Source of the DNA: CAYMKL01 sp964390805
Lineage (GTDB): Bacteria > Chloroflexota > Anaerolineae > VGOG01
Reading direction: 5' to 3'
Assembly: GCA_964390805.1 (NCBI GenBank)
Contig: CAYMKL010000087.1
Location: 1 to 30,534 of the forward strand
Length of the DNA stretch: 30,534 bases
Positions 8,024-15,270 of this stretch are shown here, piece after piece (the first letter of the stretch is position 1; every line of letters begins with the position of its first letter). The translations under genes and the position numbers were made by a program. Under the pieces are notes generated by a model, which was given only the letters and a program-made list of their open reading frames with translations, searched no databases and was not told the origin of the DNA.

Positions 8024-8503
8024 CTATGGGTAGAGGTTGGGGTTCTCGGTCTCCAAGCTCTCATCTTGAGCCGCTCTCAGGAGGTCATTGTCTGCCGCGA
8101 CGAGGGTGAGTGGATGGAGGCCATTTTCCACAAGCACCCGGTTGAGACGCAAGGCGCAGGCCAGGTGAACGGCATCGTAGCCGCGTAGTTTGCGGCGAGT
8201 GGTCAGTTCAATAGCTTCGTCCACTACGTACTGATCTACATCTAGCAGTGAATACTGGGTTGCAGTTTCGGCTTTGAGACTGGTCAGGATTGCATCGCCT
8301 GTGGCCCGATCTATGATCTTGCCTCGGAGTTTGCTGCCTACAGCCGCTGCAACCTCGACGAGGCCGATGAGTGCTACGGCGATGACGTGATTGGGTTGGC
8401 TGCACAACGCCTGTACCCACCCGGTGCCAGTCTCGACAGCGTACCTCTTGACCAGCGCGCTGCTGTCCAGATAGAATGTGGCGGTCACTGGTTGTTGGCC
8501 CAT
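8024..8503 (-). CDS. PIN-domain ribonuclease toxin, VapC type
   Basis: A 159-aa single-domain PIN protein, probably a toxin that cleaves RNA with a metal at four acidic residues. The residues seen are D13 (YLDSSALVKRY), E50 (GLVEVAAAV), D110 (GYDAVHLACAL) and D138 or D140 (VAADNDLL). All are intact and the length is normal. The ATG at 8503 lies 19 bp inside the upstream 107-aa antitoxin gene, the usual antitoxin-first coupled arrangement. A GTG at residue 6 is an alternative start. The stop codon is 5 bp from the xerC start, so both may share a transcript. VapC membership is secure; the RNA target is unknown. Confidence 0.85.
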   Translation of the reverse strand: MGQQPVTATFYLDSSALVKRYAVETGTGWVQALCSQPNHVIAVALIGLVEVAAAVGSKLRGKIIDRATGDAILTSLKAETATQYSLLDVDQYVVDEAIELTTRRKLRGYDAVHLACALRLNRVLVENGLHPLTLVAADNDLLRAAQDESLETENPNLYP

Positions 8504-8808
8504 TGCTGATCGCGCTCCTCAATGATCATTTCGCTGAGTGGCTTGCCTTCCACTCGAACGGGAATACGCCCCTGCTGATCCAAGCTGGCCCGATACCGTG
8601 CGGCAATGGTCGGGTCCAACTCAACAAGAATCCCTGTCGAGCGCAATGCGGCGATCACATGTGCCCGAGTTGGAGCAGAGGGAGATTCTACCTCGGTTTC
8701 TCTCTCTACGTGACGCAGCCCCCACTCCAGGATGTGGGGCAGCTCTCTCTGGTATGGGCGTAACCTCCGCGCCAAGTCTGAGGACACCTGTATTTGGATA
8801 GTCTCCAT
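8485..8808 (-). CDS. Putative antitoxin of the PIN toxin
   Basis: A 107-aa protein starting METIQIQVSSDLARRLRPYQRE, with AAGGAGAAATAACACAA ahead of the ATG. The N-terminal beta strand plus helix resembles a short DNA-binding domain. The C-terminal part (VRVEGKPLSEMIIEERDQQ) would be a toxin-binding arm. It overlaps the PIN toxin start by 19 bp, which is the main reason for the assignment. The exact family is not recognised. No promoter was found directly upstream, where a dispersed 30-bp repeat lies instead. Confidence 0.7.
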   Translation of the reverse strand: METIQIQVSSDLARRLRPYQRELPHILEWGLRHVERETEVESPSAPTRAHVIAALRSTGILVELDPTIAARYRASLDQQGRIPVRVEGKPLSEMIIEERDQQWANNQ

Positions 8809-8840
8809 TTGTGTTATTTCTCCTTTCCTTCCCCCTCGTT

Positions 8841-8870
8841 CGACGGCTCGACTGAGCTCGCCGAAGTCTG
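8841..8870. repeat. 30-bp dispersed repeat, copy 1 (intergenic)
   Basis: Positions 8841-8870 are identical at all 30 positions to 16839-16868 inside an ABC permease gene. The core is GGCTCGACTGAGCTCGCCGA. Here it lies between the 117-aa gene and the antitoxin gene. Confidence 0.85.
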
Positions 8871-8923
8871 GGACTCACGAACGTTCAAATCTTCTAACTT
8901 CACCATCCCGGCGCGCAGCACTC

Positions 8924-9277
8924 TTATCGAACAGAAACGATGGCACCTGGCTTCACCTCGTGTTCACGAGCACCCTCAATGGCTGCAGCATACAACTCAT
9001 CCCAGATGCGTTCTCGCTCTGCCTCCGGAAGGGCGAAGTATGCTTCCACCGTCATATCGCCGACGAAAACATCCTCCCCTCGCATAAGGCGGGCTTCGTC
9101 TGTGTATTGGGCCATCTGCTCGCGGGCCCACCGCACCAGGCCGCTCTGTTCTCCAGTGACCCCCCTTTGAAATCGAGGCACCAGACGGACCAGTTCTCGA
9201 ATCTCATCTCGATCGAGCCGCCGCACCAGCTCAGCCACCTGCCAGACGTGACGGCTGATCGTATCTGTCATAGCCAT
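8924..9277 (-). CDS. Hypothetical protein, possibly antitoxin-like
   Basis: A 117-aa protein. The chosen start is the ATG at 9277, because GAGG lies 7 nt before it; a longer reading from 9364 would run into topA, and a second ATG lies at 9271. It is predicted to be largely helical (VAELVRRLDRDEIRELVRLVPRF) with AYFALPEAERERIWDELYAAAIE further on. This pattern is seen in RelB/addiction-type small proteins, but the family is not recognised and no toxin is adjacent. It starts 19 bp after the topA stop and is probably co-transcribed with topA. Confidence 0.6.
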   Translation of the reverse strand: MAMTDTISRHVWQVAELVRRLDRDEIRELVRLVPRFQRGVTGEQSGLVRWAREQMAQYTDEARLMRGEDVFVGDMTVEAYFALPEAERERIWDELYAAAIEGAREHEVKPGAIVSVR

Positions 9278-9296
9278 CGCATGCCCTCTTTCTTCG

Positions 9297-11696
9297 TCAT
9301 CTCTCCTCCTCTTCCCCTTCTCCCTCAAGCTCCCCCAACCCCACCACCTCCTCACACATAACACACTTGGCTCTATCCTTGCCAGCAGCAGTCAAGAGGC
9401 CGCCGCAGTTGGGGCAGGGCTGGGGTAGGGGGTGGTTCCAGGTGCCGAATTCGCACTCAGGATAGCTGGAGCAGCCGTAGAAGACCCGTCCCCTGCGCGT
9501 CCGCTTTTCCACCATATCACCGCCGCACTCCGGGCAAGCCACACCGACCTTGATCTGGTAGGACTTGGTGTTGCGGCACTCTGGGTAATTGCTGCAGGCG
9601 ATGAACCTGCCGTAGCGGCCAAACTTGACCACCATGGGATGGCCACACTTCTCACACATCTCGCCAGTTTCTTGCGGGCCGAGGTCCACCTTTTCCATGG
9701 TGAGCTTGGCCCGTTTCACCATTTCATCGAAGGGGCCGTAGAATTCCTGCAACATTGGCACCCACTCGCGCTCACCTGAGGCGATGAGGTCCAGCTCCGC
9801 CTCCATACGGGCGGTGAAATCCACGTTGATGATGTCTGGGAAGTGCTTCACTAACAGATCGTTGACGATGAAGCCTATCTCAGTGGGGGTCAGGCGTCGG
9901 TCCTCACGGTCCACGTAGCCTCTGGTTTGGATGACAGAGATGGTAGACGCGTATGTGCTGGGCCGGCCGATGCCATACTCCTCCAGGGTTCTGATCAGGG
10001 TGGCCTCGCTGTAGCGTGGCGGTGGCTTGGTGAAGTGCTGCTCAGGCAGAAGTCGCAGGAGGTCCAAAACCTCACCCTTGGAGAGTGGCGGCAGGATCTT
10101 GCCTTCGCTCTCTTCAGGAGCTTCATCTTCGTCCTTGGCCTCCTCATAGACAGCAAGGAAGCCCCGGAATCGGATGCTGGATCCAGCAGCACGGAAGAGA
10201 TAATCTGGTTTCTGGCTTATGGCTGATAGCTGATCGCTCGTGACCATCGTTGACTCGCTCTTGGAAGTGGAAACGGCATCGGCTATCTGCAATTTGCCAT
10301 CTGCTACTATGTCTACGGAAATGGTGTCGAAGATAGCCGAGGACATCTGGCTGGCCAAGAAGCGCTTCCAGATGAGATCGTAGAGGCGGTACTGGTCGCG
10401 CGTGAGATACTTTTTTATCGCCTTAGGCTCGCGATGCACCGATGTAGGACGGATGGCCTCGTGGGCCTCTTGCGCGCCCTTGGCTTTGGTTTTGTAGCGG
10501 CGAGGTTTGGCCGGCCTGTACTTATCGCCATATCTCTCAGCGATATAAGCGCGAGCTTCCTCCTGAGCAGCCTCAGCCACGTTGACGCTATCGGTGCGCA
10601 TATAGGTAATGAGGCCCACCAAGTCCTCAGCACCGATCTCCACCCCCTGGTAAAGCTGCTGGGCAACCGCCATGGTGCGCTTGGCGGTGAAGCCCAACCG
10701 TCGGGAGGCCTCCTGTTGCATGGTGCTGGTGGTGTAAGGTGGCGAGGGGTTTCGCCGCCGCTTACCTTTGCGCACCTTGGTTATGACATAGGTCGCCTTC
10801 TCCAGATCAGCTACGATCTTCTGGGTATCTTCCTCGCTCTTGAGATCCACCGCCTCGCCGCGAATGCGGTGCAACTTGGCGGTGAAACCGCGGCGCTTTT
10901 CCTCCCGCTTGGCCAGTTCCGCATCAATAGACCAGTATTCCACTGGCACAAAGGCATCGATCTCCCGCTCCCGCTCGACGATGAGGCGCAGAGCCACCGA
11001 TTGCACCCGTCCGGCCGTGGTGCGGTTGCGCACGTTCTCCCAGAGAAGCGGGCTGATTTTATAGCCCACCAGGCGGTCCAGGATACGCCGGGCTTGTTGG
11101 GCGTTAACCAACTTCATGTTGATATTGCTGGGGTGAGAGAATGCCTCATCAATGGCGTCACGAGTGATCTCGTGAAAAACCACCCGCCGGGCCTGCTCTT
11201 TGGTGATTCTGGCCGCCTTCATGAGGTGCCAGGCGATAGCTTCCCCCTCGCGGTCGGGGTCTGTGGCCAGGTAGACCTCGCCAGCCCTCTTGACCTCCTC
11301 TTGCAGTTCTTTGACTACCTCCTTCTTCTCATTGGGTACGCGGTAAGAGGGCTCGAAGTCATTCTCCACGTCCACACTGAGGCGCGACCTGAGTAGATCC
11401 CGCACGTGGCCGATGGAGGCCCTGACGCGATAGGGGTTGCCCAGGAACCTGCCGACGGTACGGGCCTTGGCTGGCGATTCCACGATGACCAACTTGCCGT
11501 CTTTTTTGGGCGGGGCTGGTTTGGGGATTTCGGCGTGGGCAAGAGTTTCACCCATACGGAACATGTTTGCCCCGCAGACGGGGCATTTCCCTCGCGTCCC
11601 CGGCCGCCTGTTCTCGGTGTATACCGGCTGTGGGTTTTGTATCTCCCGTTTTGTTTTGCACTTCACGCAATAAGCAACGATCAAGTTATCGGTCAT
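9297..11696 (-). CDS. topA: DNA topoisomerase I with extra N-terminal zinc ribbon
   Basis: A type IA topoisomerase relaxing negative supercoils. A zinc ribbon precedes the enzyme (residues 1-50: CVKCKTK then CPVC). The Toprim domain starts at KLVIVESPAKARTVGRFLG (about 68-86) with the acidic DPDREGEAIAWHL motif. The catalytic tyrosine is in GLITYMRTDS near residue 365. Three C-terminal zinc-finger repeats follow (CEKCGHP, CPECGGD, CPNCGG). From memory, the N-terminal ribbon before Toprim is typical of Chloroflexota TopA. At 799 aa it includes an unusual insert at about residues 465-500 made of repeat-derived sequence, between ISVDIVADG and YLFRAAGSS. The Shine-Dalgarno GAGGAGG lies rather far (about 17 nt) from the ATG. 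Confidence 0.95.
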   Translation of the reverse strand: MTDNLIVAYCVKCKTKREIQNPQPVYTENRRPGTRGKCPVCGANMFRMGETLAHAEIPKPAPPKKDGKLVIVESPAKARTVGRFLGNPYRVRASIGHVRDLLRSRLSVDVENDFEPSYRVPNEKKEVVKELQEEVKRAGEVYLATDPDREGEAIAWHLMKAARITKEQARRVVFHEITRDAIDEAFSHPSNINMKLVNAQQARRILDRLVGYKISPLLWENVRNRTTAGRVQSVALRLIVEREREIDAFVPVEYWSIDAELAKREEKRRGFTAKLHRIRGEAVDLKSEEDTQKIVADLEKATYVITKVRKGKRRRNPSPPYTTSTMQQEASRRLGFTAKRTMAVAQQLYQGVEIGAEDLVGLITYMRTDSVNVAEAAQEEARAYIAERYGDKYRPAKPRRYKTKAKGAQEAHEAIRPTSVHREPKAIKKYLTRDQYRLYDLIWKRFLASQMSSAIFDTISVDIVADGKLQIADAVSTSKSESTMVTSDQLSAISQKPDYLFRAAGSSIRFRGFLAVYEEAKDEDEAPEESEGKILPPLSKGEVLDLLRLLPEQHFTKPPPRYSEATLIRTLEEYGIGRPSTYASTISVIQTRGYVDREDRRLTPTEIGFIVNDLLVKHFPDIINVDFTARMEAELDLIASGEREWVPMLQEFYGPFDEMVKRAKLTMEKVDLGPQETGEMCEKCGHPMVVKFGRYGRFIACSNYPECRNTKSYQIKVGVACPECGGDMVEKRTRRGRVFYGCSSYPECEFGTWNHPLPQPCPNCGGLLTAAGKDRAKCVMCEEVVGLGELEGEGEEEER
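10193..10300. repeat. Repeat-derived insert inside topA
   Basis: This stretch encodes about 35 residues on the minus strand, including KLQIADAVSTSKSES and TSDQLSAISQKPD. It contains CTTATGGCTGATAGCTGATC, a short-word repeat of a kind common in intergenic DNA of such genomes, and an 18-bp string CTTGGAAGTGGAAACGGC (10260-10277) identical to 6701-6718 in the peptidase gene. The reading frame is preserved through it. Confidence 0.65.
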
Positions 11697-11705
11697 GATT
11701 CTTTC

Positions 11706-11827
11706 TTACGTTTCCTCCTCTGAAGTTATGTCAAAATCCGTATGGGCTTCCGTAATCATCTTGGTATGCTCATCCGCAGTTCTGTTCTTTCTCTTTCAAT
11801 CTTGCGATAAAGCGAGCTACTCAGAGC
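11706..11827 (-). pseudogene. Possible remnant of a small frameshifted gene
   Basis: Directly after the TAG of the 72-aa gene, the same frame reads SSSLYRKIERERTELR and then stops. Another minus frame continues in similar style with DEHTKMITEAHTDFDITSEE to a TAA at 11706-11708. A single frameshift would join them into a charged helical peptide of about 45 residues. No good start codon is present. It could be chance; confidence is low. Confidence 0.25.
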
Positions 11828-12046
11828 CTACACCTCTTTACGTCGTTGCTGGATCTTATCGGCCAGAGTTTGCACATCGAACTCCTCAAGCCAAAGATGT
11901 CGCTCTACGGAGTAATCGCCCCGGCCAGTCTCAAAGTGCTGCAAGAAACGCACCATTCCTACTGGCCCTAACTCGCAGGGAAGAGCCTCTAGGTTAACCA
12001 AGCGTCTCAACTCTTCATCAGCACGTTCATCAGCCAAGCTAATCAC
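11828..12046 (-). CDS. Small hypothetical protein with RFLQHFETGRGDY motif
   Basis: A 72-aa protein whose GTG start overlaps the manC stop (GTGA at 12043-12046), implying translational coupling. The core VRFLQHFETGRGDYSVERHLWL recalls a family of short proteins with RFLQQF-GxGDYTxER motifs that I associate with toxin-antitoxin-like pairs in Chloroflexota and cyanobacteria. That association is from memory. No partner gene is intact beside it, although a possible remnant follows at 11706-11827. Function unknown. Confidence 0.6.
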   Translation of the reverse strand: MISLADERADEELRRLVNLEALPCELGPVGMVRFLQHFETGRGDYSVERHLWLEEFDVQTLADKIQQRRKEV

Positions 12047-13116
12047 AGGTACTCTCCCCTGCTGCTCTCCCTTAGTCTCTCCACCAAATCCCTCACCTCT
12101 TGAGCCCGCTCTCTGGGGCAGACTAGAAGGGCGTCCTCAGTATCCACAACGATCATGTCCTCCAAGCCAATGGTGGCCACCAGACGACGGGAGCCGTGGA
12201 TTAGACAGCCCGTGGTGTCCAACCCAATATGCTGGCCGACGACGACGTTGCCCTCCGCGTCGGTGGGGAGGAGTTCGGACAATGCCGTCCAATCCCCCAC
12301 GTCGCTCCAGCCGATGTCCACCGGGATGACGGCCACGTCCTCGGCCCGCTCCATGATGCCGTAGTCAATGGTCTCGTTTTCCACCTGGGGCCAAACCCGC
12401 TCCAGCACGGCTCGCTCCTCCGCTGTGCCCAGAGCGGCATCTATTTCCATCAACTGGGCGTAGAACTGCGGCATGAGCTTCTCGAACTCCCGCAAGATGG
12501 TCGAAACCTTCCAGATGAACATGCCGCTGTTCCAGTAGTACCGGCCGCTCTCCATGAAAGCCTGGGCCGTGGACAGGTCGGGCTTCTCGGTGAACTTTTC
12601 GACCCGGTACACCTCGTGCCCGCTGACTTCACCTAGTTTCTCACTTCGGTGTATGTAGCCGTAGCCCGTTGCTGGGCGACTTGGCTTGATGCCCAGAGTT
12701 ACCAGGTGACCATCCTCCGCCACCTGTGCCGCCGCCCCCAGCGCGCGCCGCAGCTCGTCTGCTTTTTCGATGTAGTGATCGGCCGTGAGGACTGCCATCA
12801 CCGCCTCAGGGTCTAGCCTCCTGAGGTACAGAGCGGATAAGCCGATGCAGGGCGCTGTACCGTGCCCCTCCAACTCGCCGATGATGTTGGCCGCTGGCAC
12901 CTGCGGGATCTGCTGGCGGACAACGTCGGTGTAGGTCTCGTTGGTGACCACAAAGATTCTTTCGTCAGAGACGAGAGGCATGATGCGGTGACGGGCTTCT
13001 TGCAGCATCGTCCTCTCGGACAGGAGGCCCAATAACTGCTTTGGGCAAGACTCTCGACTGCGAGGCCAAAGGCGGGTGCCGCCCCCCCCGGCCATGATCA
13101 CGGCGTACAACTTCAA
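12043..13116 (-). CDS. manC: Mannose-1-phosphate guanylyltransferase
   Basis: The enzyme makes GDP-mannose from mannose-1-phosphate and GTP for cell-surface glycans and glycosylation. The nucleotidyl transferase signature is VIMAGGGGTRLWPRSRESCPKQ (residues 6-27), and the family markers VLTADHYIE, EKFTEKPD, YYWNSGMFIWK and DIGWSDVGDW are all present. At 357 aa it has the length of the single-domain type, with no fused isomerase domain. The start is TTG at 13116, giving MKLYAVIMAGG, with a GGGGG run immediately upstream. It follows dprA after a 74-bp gap containing a perfect hairpin and overlaps the 72-aa gene at its end. No other GDP-sugar genes are nearby. Confidence 0.93.
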   Translation of the reverse strand: MKLYAVIMAGGGGTRLWPRSRESCPKQLLGLLSERTMLQEARHRIMPLVSDERIFVVTNETYTDVVRQQIPQVPAANIIGELEGHGTAPCIGLSALYLRRLDPEAVMAVLTADHYIEKADELRRALGAAAQVAEDGHLVTLGIKPSRPATGYGYIHRSEKLGEVSGHEVYRVEKFTEKPDLSTAQAFMESGRYYWNSGMFIWKVSTILREFEKLMPQFYAQLMEIDAALGTAEERAVLERVWPQVENETIDYGIMERAEDVAVIPVDIGWSDVGDWTALSELLPTDAEGNVVVGQHIGLDTTGCLIHGSRRLVATIGLEDMIVVDTEDALLVCPRERAQEVRDLVERLRESSRGEYL

Positions 13117-13141
13117 CCCCCTTCGACTGATTTTCGACTGC

Positions 13142-13169
13142 CGATTGCCGATTTGGAAATCGGCAATCG
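13142..13169. repeat. Perfect 13-bp hairpin between dprA and manC
   Basis: CGATTGCCGATTT (13142-13154) and AAATCGGCAATCG (13157-13169) are perfect complements around GG. Flanking words GATTTTCGACTGCC and GAAAATCGGAAATC extend the self-similar pattern. It is probably a dispersed short-word repeat rather than a terminator, as no T-run follows on the minus strand. Confidence 0.6.
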
Positions 13170-13190
13170 AAAATCGGAAATCCGCATCCC

Positions 13191-14324
13191 TCAGTCCACT
13201 ACGTACTCCACTCGGCTCTCTCTGGATAGCACGTAGTTCATCCCTCCCACCTGGCGCACCATGCCCTTGAGCTCCATCAAAGCCAGGGTGCTGGAAACCT
13301 GGGCGATGGGCAGGCCGCTTTTCTGCCCGATTTCGTCCACGTGGACCGGGTCGGCGGTGATGTACTCCAGCAAAGCGGCCTCCGTCTCGTTCTCTGGGAC
13401 GACGGCCCGCACCTCGGCCTGCTGACTGACCATGGTCAGGTTGAGCTCCTCCAGGATGTCCTCTACCGAGAGCACCGGTTTGGCCCCCTGCTGGATGAGC
13501 TTGTTGGTCCCCATGCTTTTCTTGCGGAAGATGTTTCCGGGCACGGCGAAGACCTCCCGCCCCTGCTCAAGGGCAAAGTCAGCCGTAATCAGTGCCCCGC
13601 TCCTCTCCCCTGCCTCGACGATGACCACTCCCAGGGACAGCCCGCTGATGATGCGGTTGCGTGGGGGAAAATTGCCCGCCTCTGGCCGGGTGCCCAAGGC
13701 GTACTCGCTCACCAAAGCCCCTCGCTCGATGACAGCCTGAGCCAACTTGCGGCTCTCCGCCGGATAAATGACATCCACGCCAGAGCCCAAGACAGCTATC
13801 GTACGCCCACCAGCGTCCAGAGCAGCTCGGTGGGCTTCGCCGTCTATCCCCCGGGCCAGGCCGCTGACGATGGTGAGCCCATTGCGAGCCAGACCGCCAG
13901 CCAACCGTCGTGCTGCCTCCTTCCCGTAGACCGTGGCCCCTCGGGTTCCGACCACAGCCACCGCCCACTGATCCTCACCCAGGATCTTGCCCTTGACGTA
14001 GAGCACCGGCGGTGGGTTGTAGATGTTCAGCAAGCGAGGTGGGTAGGCGGGATCGTCCCAGGTGAACACCCTCGCCCCCTGGCGCTCGATCTTCTCCATT
14101 TCCCTCTCAAGCGAGATGGTAGTGCGCGTGGTCATGAAGTTGCCCAGGGCACGCTGATCCAACCCGGCCTCTTTCAGCTCACGGGCGTCGGCGTGCCAAG
14201 CCTCTTCCAAATCGCCGAAGTGATTGAGCAAGGCCCTGAACTTCATCGGCCCTATCCCATGAACGCTGCTAAAGCCAACCCAATACTTGCTTGCACTGAG
14301 CTTAGTCGAAGTGACCTCGGCCAC
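13191..14324 (-). CDS. dprA: DNA processing protein DprA
   Basis: DprA binds incoming single-stranded DNA during natural transformation and loads RecA. A helix-hairpin-helix-like N-terminal region (about 18-60) is followed by the Rossmann fold: VVGTRGATVYG (124-134), SGLARGIDGEAHRAAL (154-169), LGSGVDVIYP (179-188), FPPRNRIISGLS (219-230) and GALITADFALEQGREVFAVPG. A C-terminal winged helix spans about 310-370. The 377-aa length is normal. The GTG start has AGGAGG with 5-nt spacing and lies 9 bp after rimM. Residues 5-12 (TSTKLSAS) come from a repeat copy placed immediately after the start codon region. Other competence genes are absent here. Confidence 0.95.
   Translation of the reverse strand: MAEVTSTKLSASKYWVGFSSVHGIGPMKFRALLNHFGDLEEAWHADARELKEAGLDQRALGNFMTTRTTISLEREMEKIERQGARVFTWDDPAYPPRLLNIYNPPPVLYVKGKILGEDQWAVAVVGTRGATVYGKEAARRLAGGLARNGLTIVSGLARGIDGEAHRAALDAGGRTIAVLGSGVDVIYPAESRKLAQAVIERGALVSEYALGTRPEAGNFPPRNRIISGLSLGVVIVEAGERSGALITADFALEQGREVFAVPGNIFRKKSMGTNKLIQQGAKPVLSVEDILEELNLTMVSQQAEVRAVVPENETEAALLEYITADPVHVDEIGQKSGLPIAQVSSTLALMELKGMVRQVGGMNYVLSRESRVEYVVD
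14294..14315. repeat. CTTCGACTAAGCTCAGTGC repeat at the dprA 5' end
   Basis: The minus strand reads CTTCGACTAAGCTCAGTGC, a diverged relative of the element at 8841-8870 and 16839-16868. It encodes TSTKLSAS just after MAEV of DprA. Confidence 0.55.
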
Positions 14325-14333
14325 CGAAACCTC

Positions 14334-14927
14334 CTAAATCAATCCCTCCATCAGCTCCACCACCAGCCGACCCTGGGCCAGGTTGATCTCCAGCACCACG
14401 TCCTCAATGGCTGGGATCAGCAACTCTCGCCCCTCGCCCCGCACCAGGTAGACGTCGTTGGATCCTGTGGAGATGACTTCGTCCACCGTGCCCAGGTATT
14501 CACCTCCCGCCGTCCAAACAGCAAGGCCAACGATTTGGTGCTCGTAGTACTCGTCCTGTTCCAGTGGCACAGCCTCCTCAATTAAAATCTGTACCAATTG
14601 GCCTCGCAGTTTCTCGACCGTGGTCCGATCACGGCAACCTTCCAGTTTGAGGAGAGCCGCCCCTTTGTGCAGGCGGAAGCCCTCCAGGGCGAAAGGCACA
14701 GCCTCCGGCCCCAGGTATACCCTTCGTAACAGGGAGAAGCGATCTGGGAAGTCGGTCATGATCTCCACCTTCACTTCGCCTCGTATCCCCCAGGGCTTTG
14801 CTACCCGACCGATAACCAGGTAACGAGGCTCGGCCCTGTTATCTCCCCTGCCAGGTTTTGACGCCATCCCACTGCGACCCGAAAGAGGGGCGGGGACACG
14901 CGATGGAGCCCCCGCCTTGATCGCCAT
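14334..14927 (-). CDS. rimM: Ribosome maturation factor RimM
   Basis: RimM helps mature the head of the 30S subunit and binds S19. The N-terminal domain begins at YLVIGRVAKPWGIRGEVKVE (about residues 36-55). The PRC-barrel half contains YYEHQIVGLAVWTAGGEYLGTVDEV and ends VLEINLAQGRLVVELMEGLI. The 197-aa length includes an extra N-terminal stretch of about 33 basic residues compared with the roughly 170-aa family norm. The ATG at 14927 overlaps the khpA TAA by one base (TAATG), which supports this start by coupling. An internal ATG at residue 21 (MASKPGRGD) is the alternative. Unlike common operons, trmD does not follow; dprA does. Confidence 0.93.
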   Translation of the reverse strand: MAIKAGAPSRVPAPLSGRSGMASKPGRGDNRAEPRYLVIGRVAKPWGIRGEVKVEIMTDFPDRFSLLRRVYLGPEAVPFALEGFRLHKGAALLKLEGCRDRTTVEKLRGQLVQILIEEAVPLEQDEYYEHQIVGLAVWTAGGEYLGTVDEVISTGSNDVYLVRGEGRELLIPAIEDVVLEINLAQGRLVVELMEGLI

Positions 14928-15154
14928 TAGATGATCTCCAGGGTAACGCGCTTGCCCTGCTTAGCAGCGACTACCCTTACCAGGGTGCGCATGGCGTTGG
15001 CCACCCGCCCCTTCTTGCCGATGATCCGCCCCATGTCCTCCGGAGCTACGTGCAACTCAAGAACAACGGAAGTAGTGCCCTCGATCTCGTCCACCCGGAC
15101 TTGTGACGGGTCATCCACCAGCGATTTTGCGATATACTCGATCAGCTCCTTCAT
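14927..15154 (-). CDS. khpA: KH-domain RNA-binding protein KhpA
   Basis: A 75-aa single KH domain with the RNA-binding loop IIGKKGRV (about residues 44-51). KhpA proteins bind ribosomal and small RNAs and are usually encoded between rpsP and rimM, as here. The start ATG has AAGGAGG upstream with ideal spacing. The ATG also overlaps, as ATGA, the TGA that closes the in-frame continuation of the rpsP reading frame. The stop overlaps the rimM start by one base. The whole block looks translationally coupled. Confidence 0.95.
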   Translation of the reverse strand: MKELIEYIAKSLVDDPSQVRVDEIEGTTSVVLELHVAPEDMGRIIGKKGRVANAMRTLVRVVAAKQGKRVTLEII

Positions 15155-15270
15155 TGGATCGCCCTCCTTAATTGCTTGTGATATTGCAGGTCAGCTTGTT
15201 CGCCTGTGGTCTCTTCGATTGCCTCCTCAAGGGGCGGTTCTTCGAGCTCTTCCTCAGAAGGTACTACTCC
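15151..15270 (-). other. In-frame continuation of the S16 tail beyond an amber codon
   Basis: After the rpsP TAG (15271-15273) the same frame stays open for exactly 39 codons and ends with TGA at 15151-15153, overlapping the khpA start as ATGA. The product would continue the acidic tail (SEEELEEPPLEEAIEE and then TTGEQADLQYHKQLRRAIQ). Composition and the neat junction suggest that this was or is coding. Whether it is translated now, by amber readthrough, cannot be told from sequence. The 116-bp gap holds nothing else. Confidence 0.6.

Noticed and set aside
10434..11396. 320-codon open frame opposite topA
   Set aside because: Antisense shadow of the Toprim and core domains; no ribosome site or family features.
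13341..14585. 414-codon open frame opposite dprA and rimM
   Set aside because: Both minus-strand genes are well conserved and use the codons. The plus frame has no recognisable domain and crosses a gene boundary.
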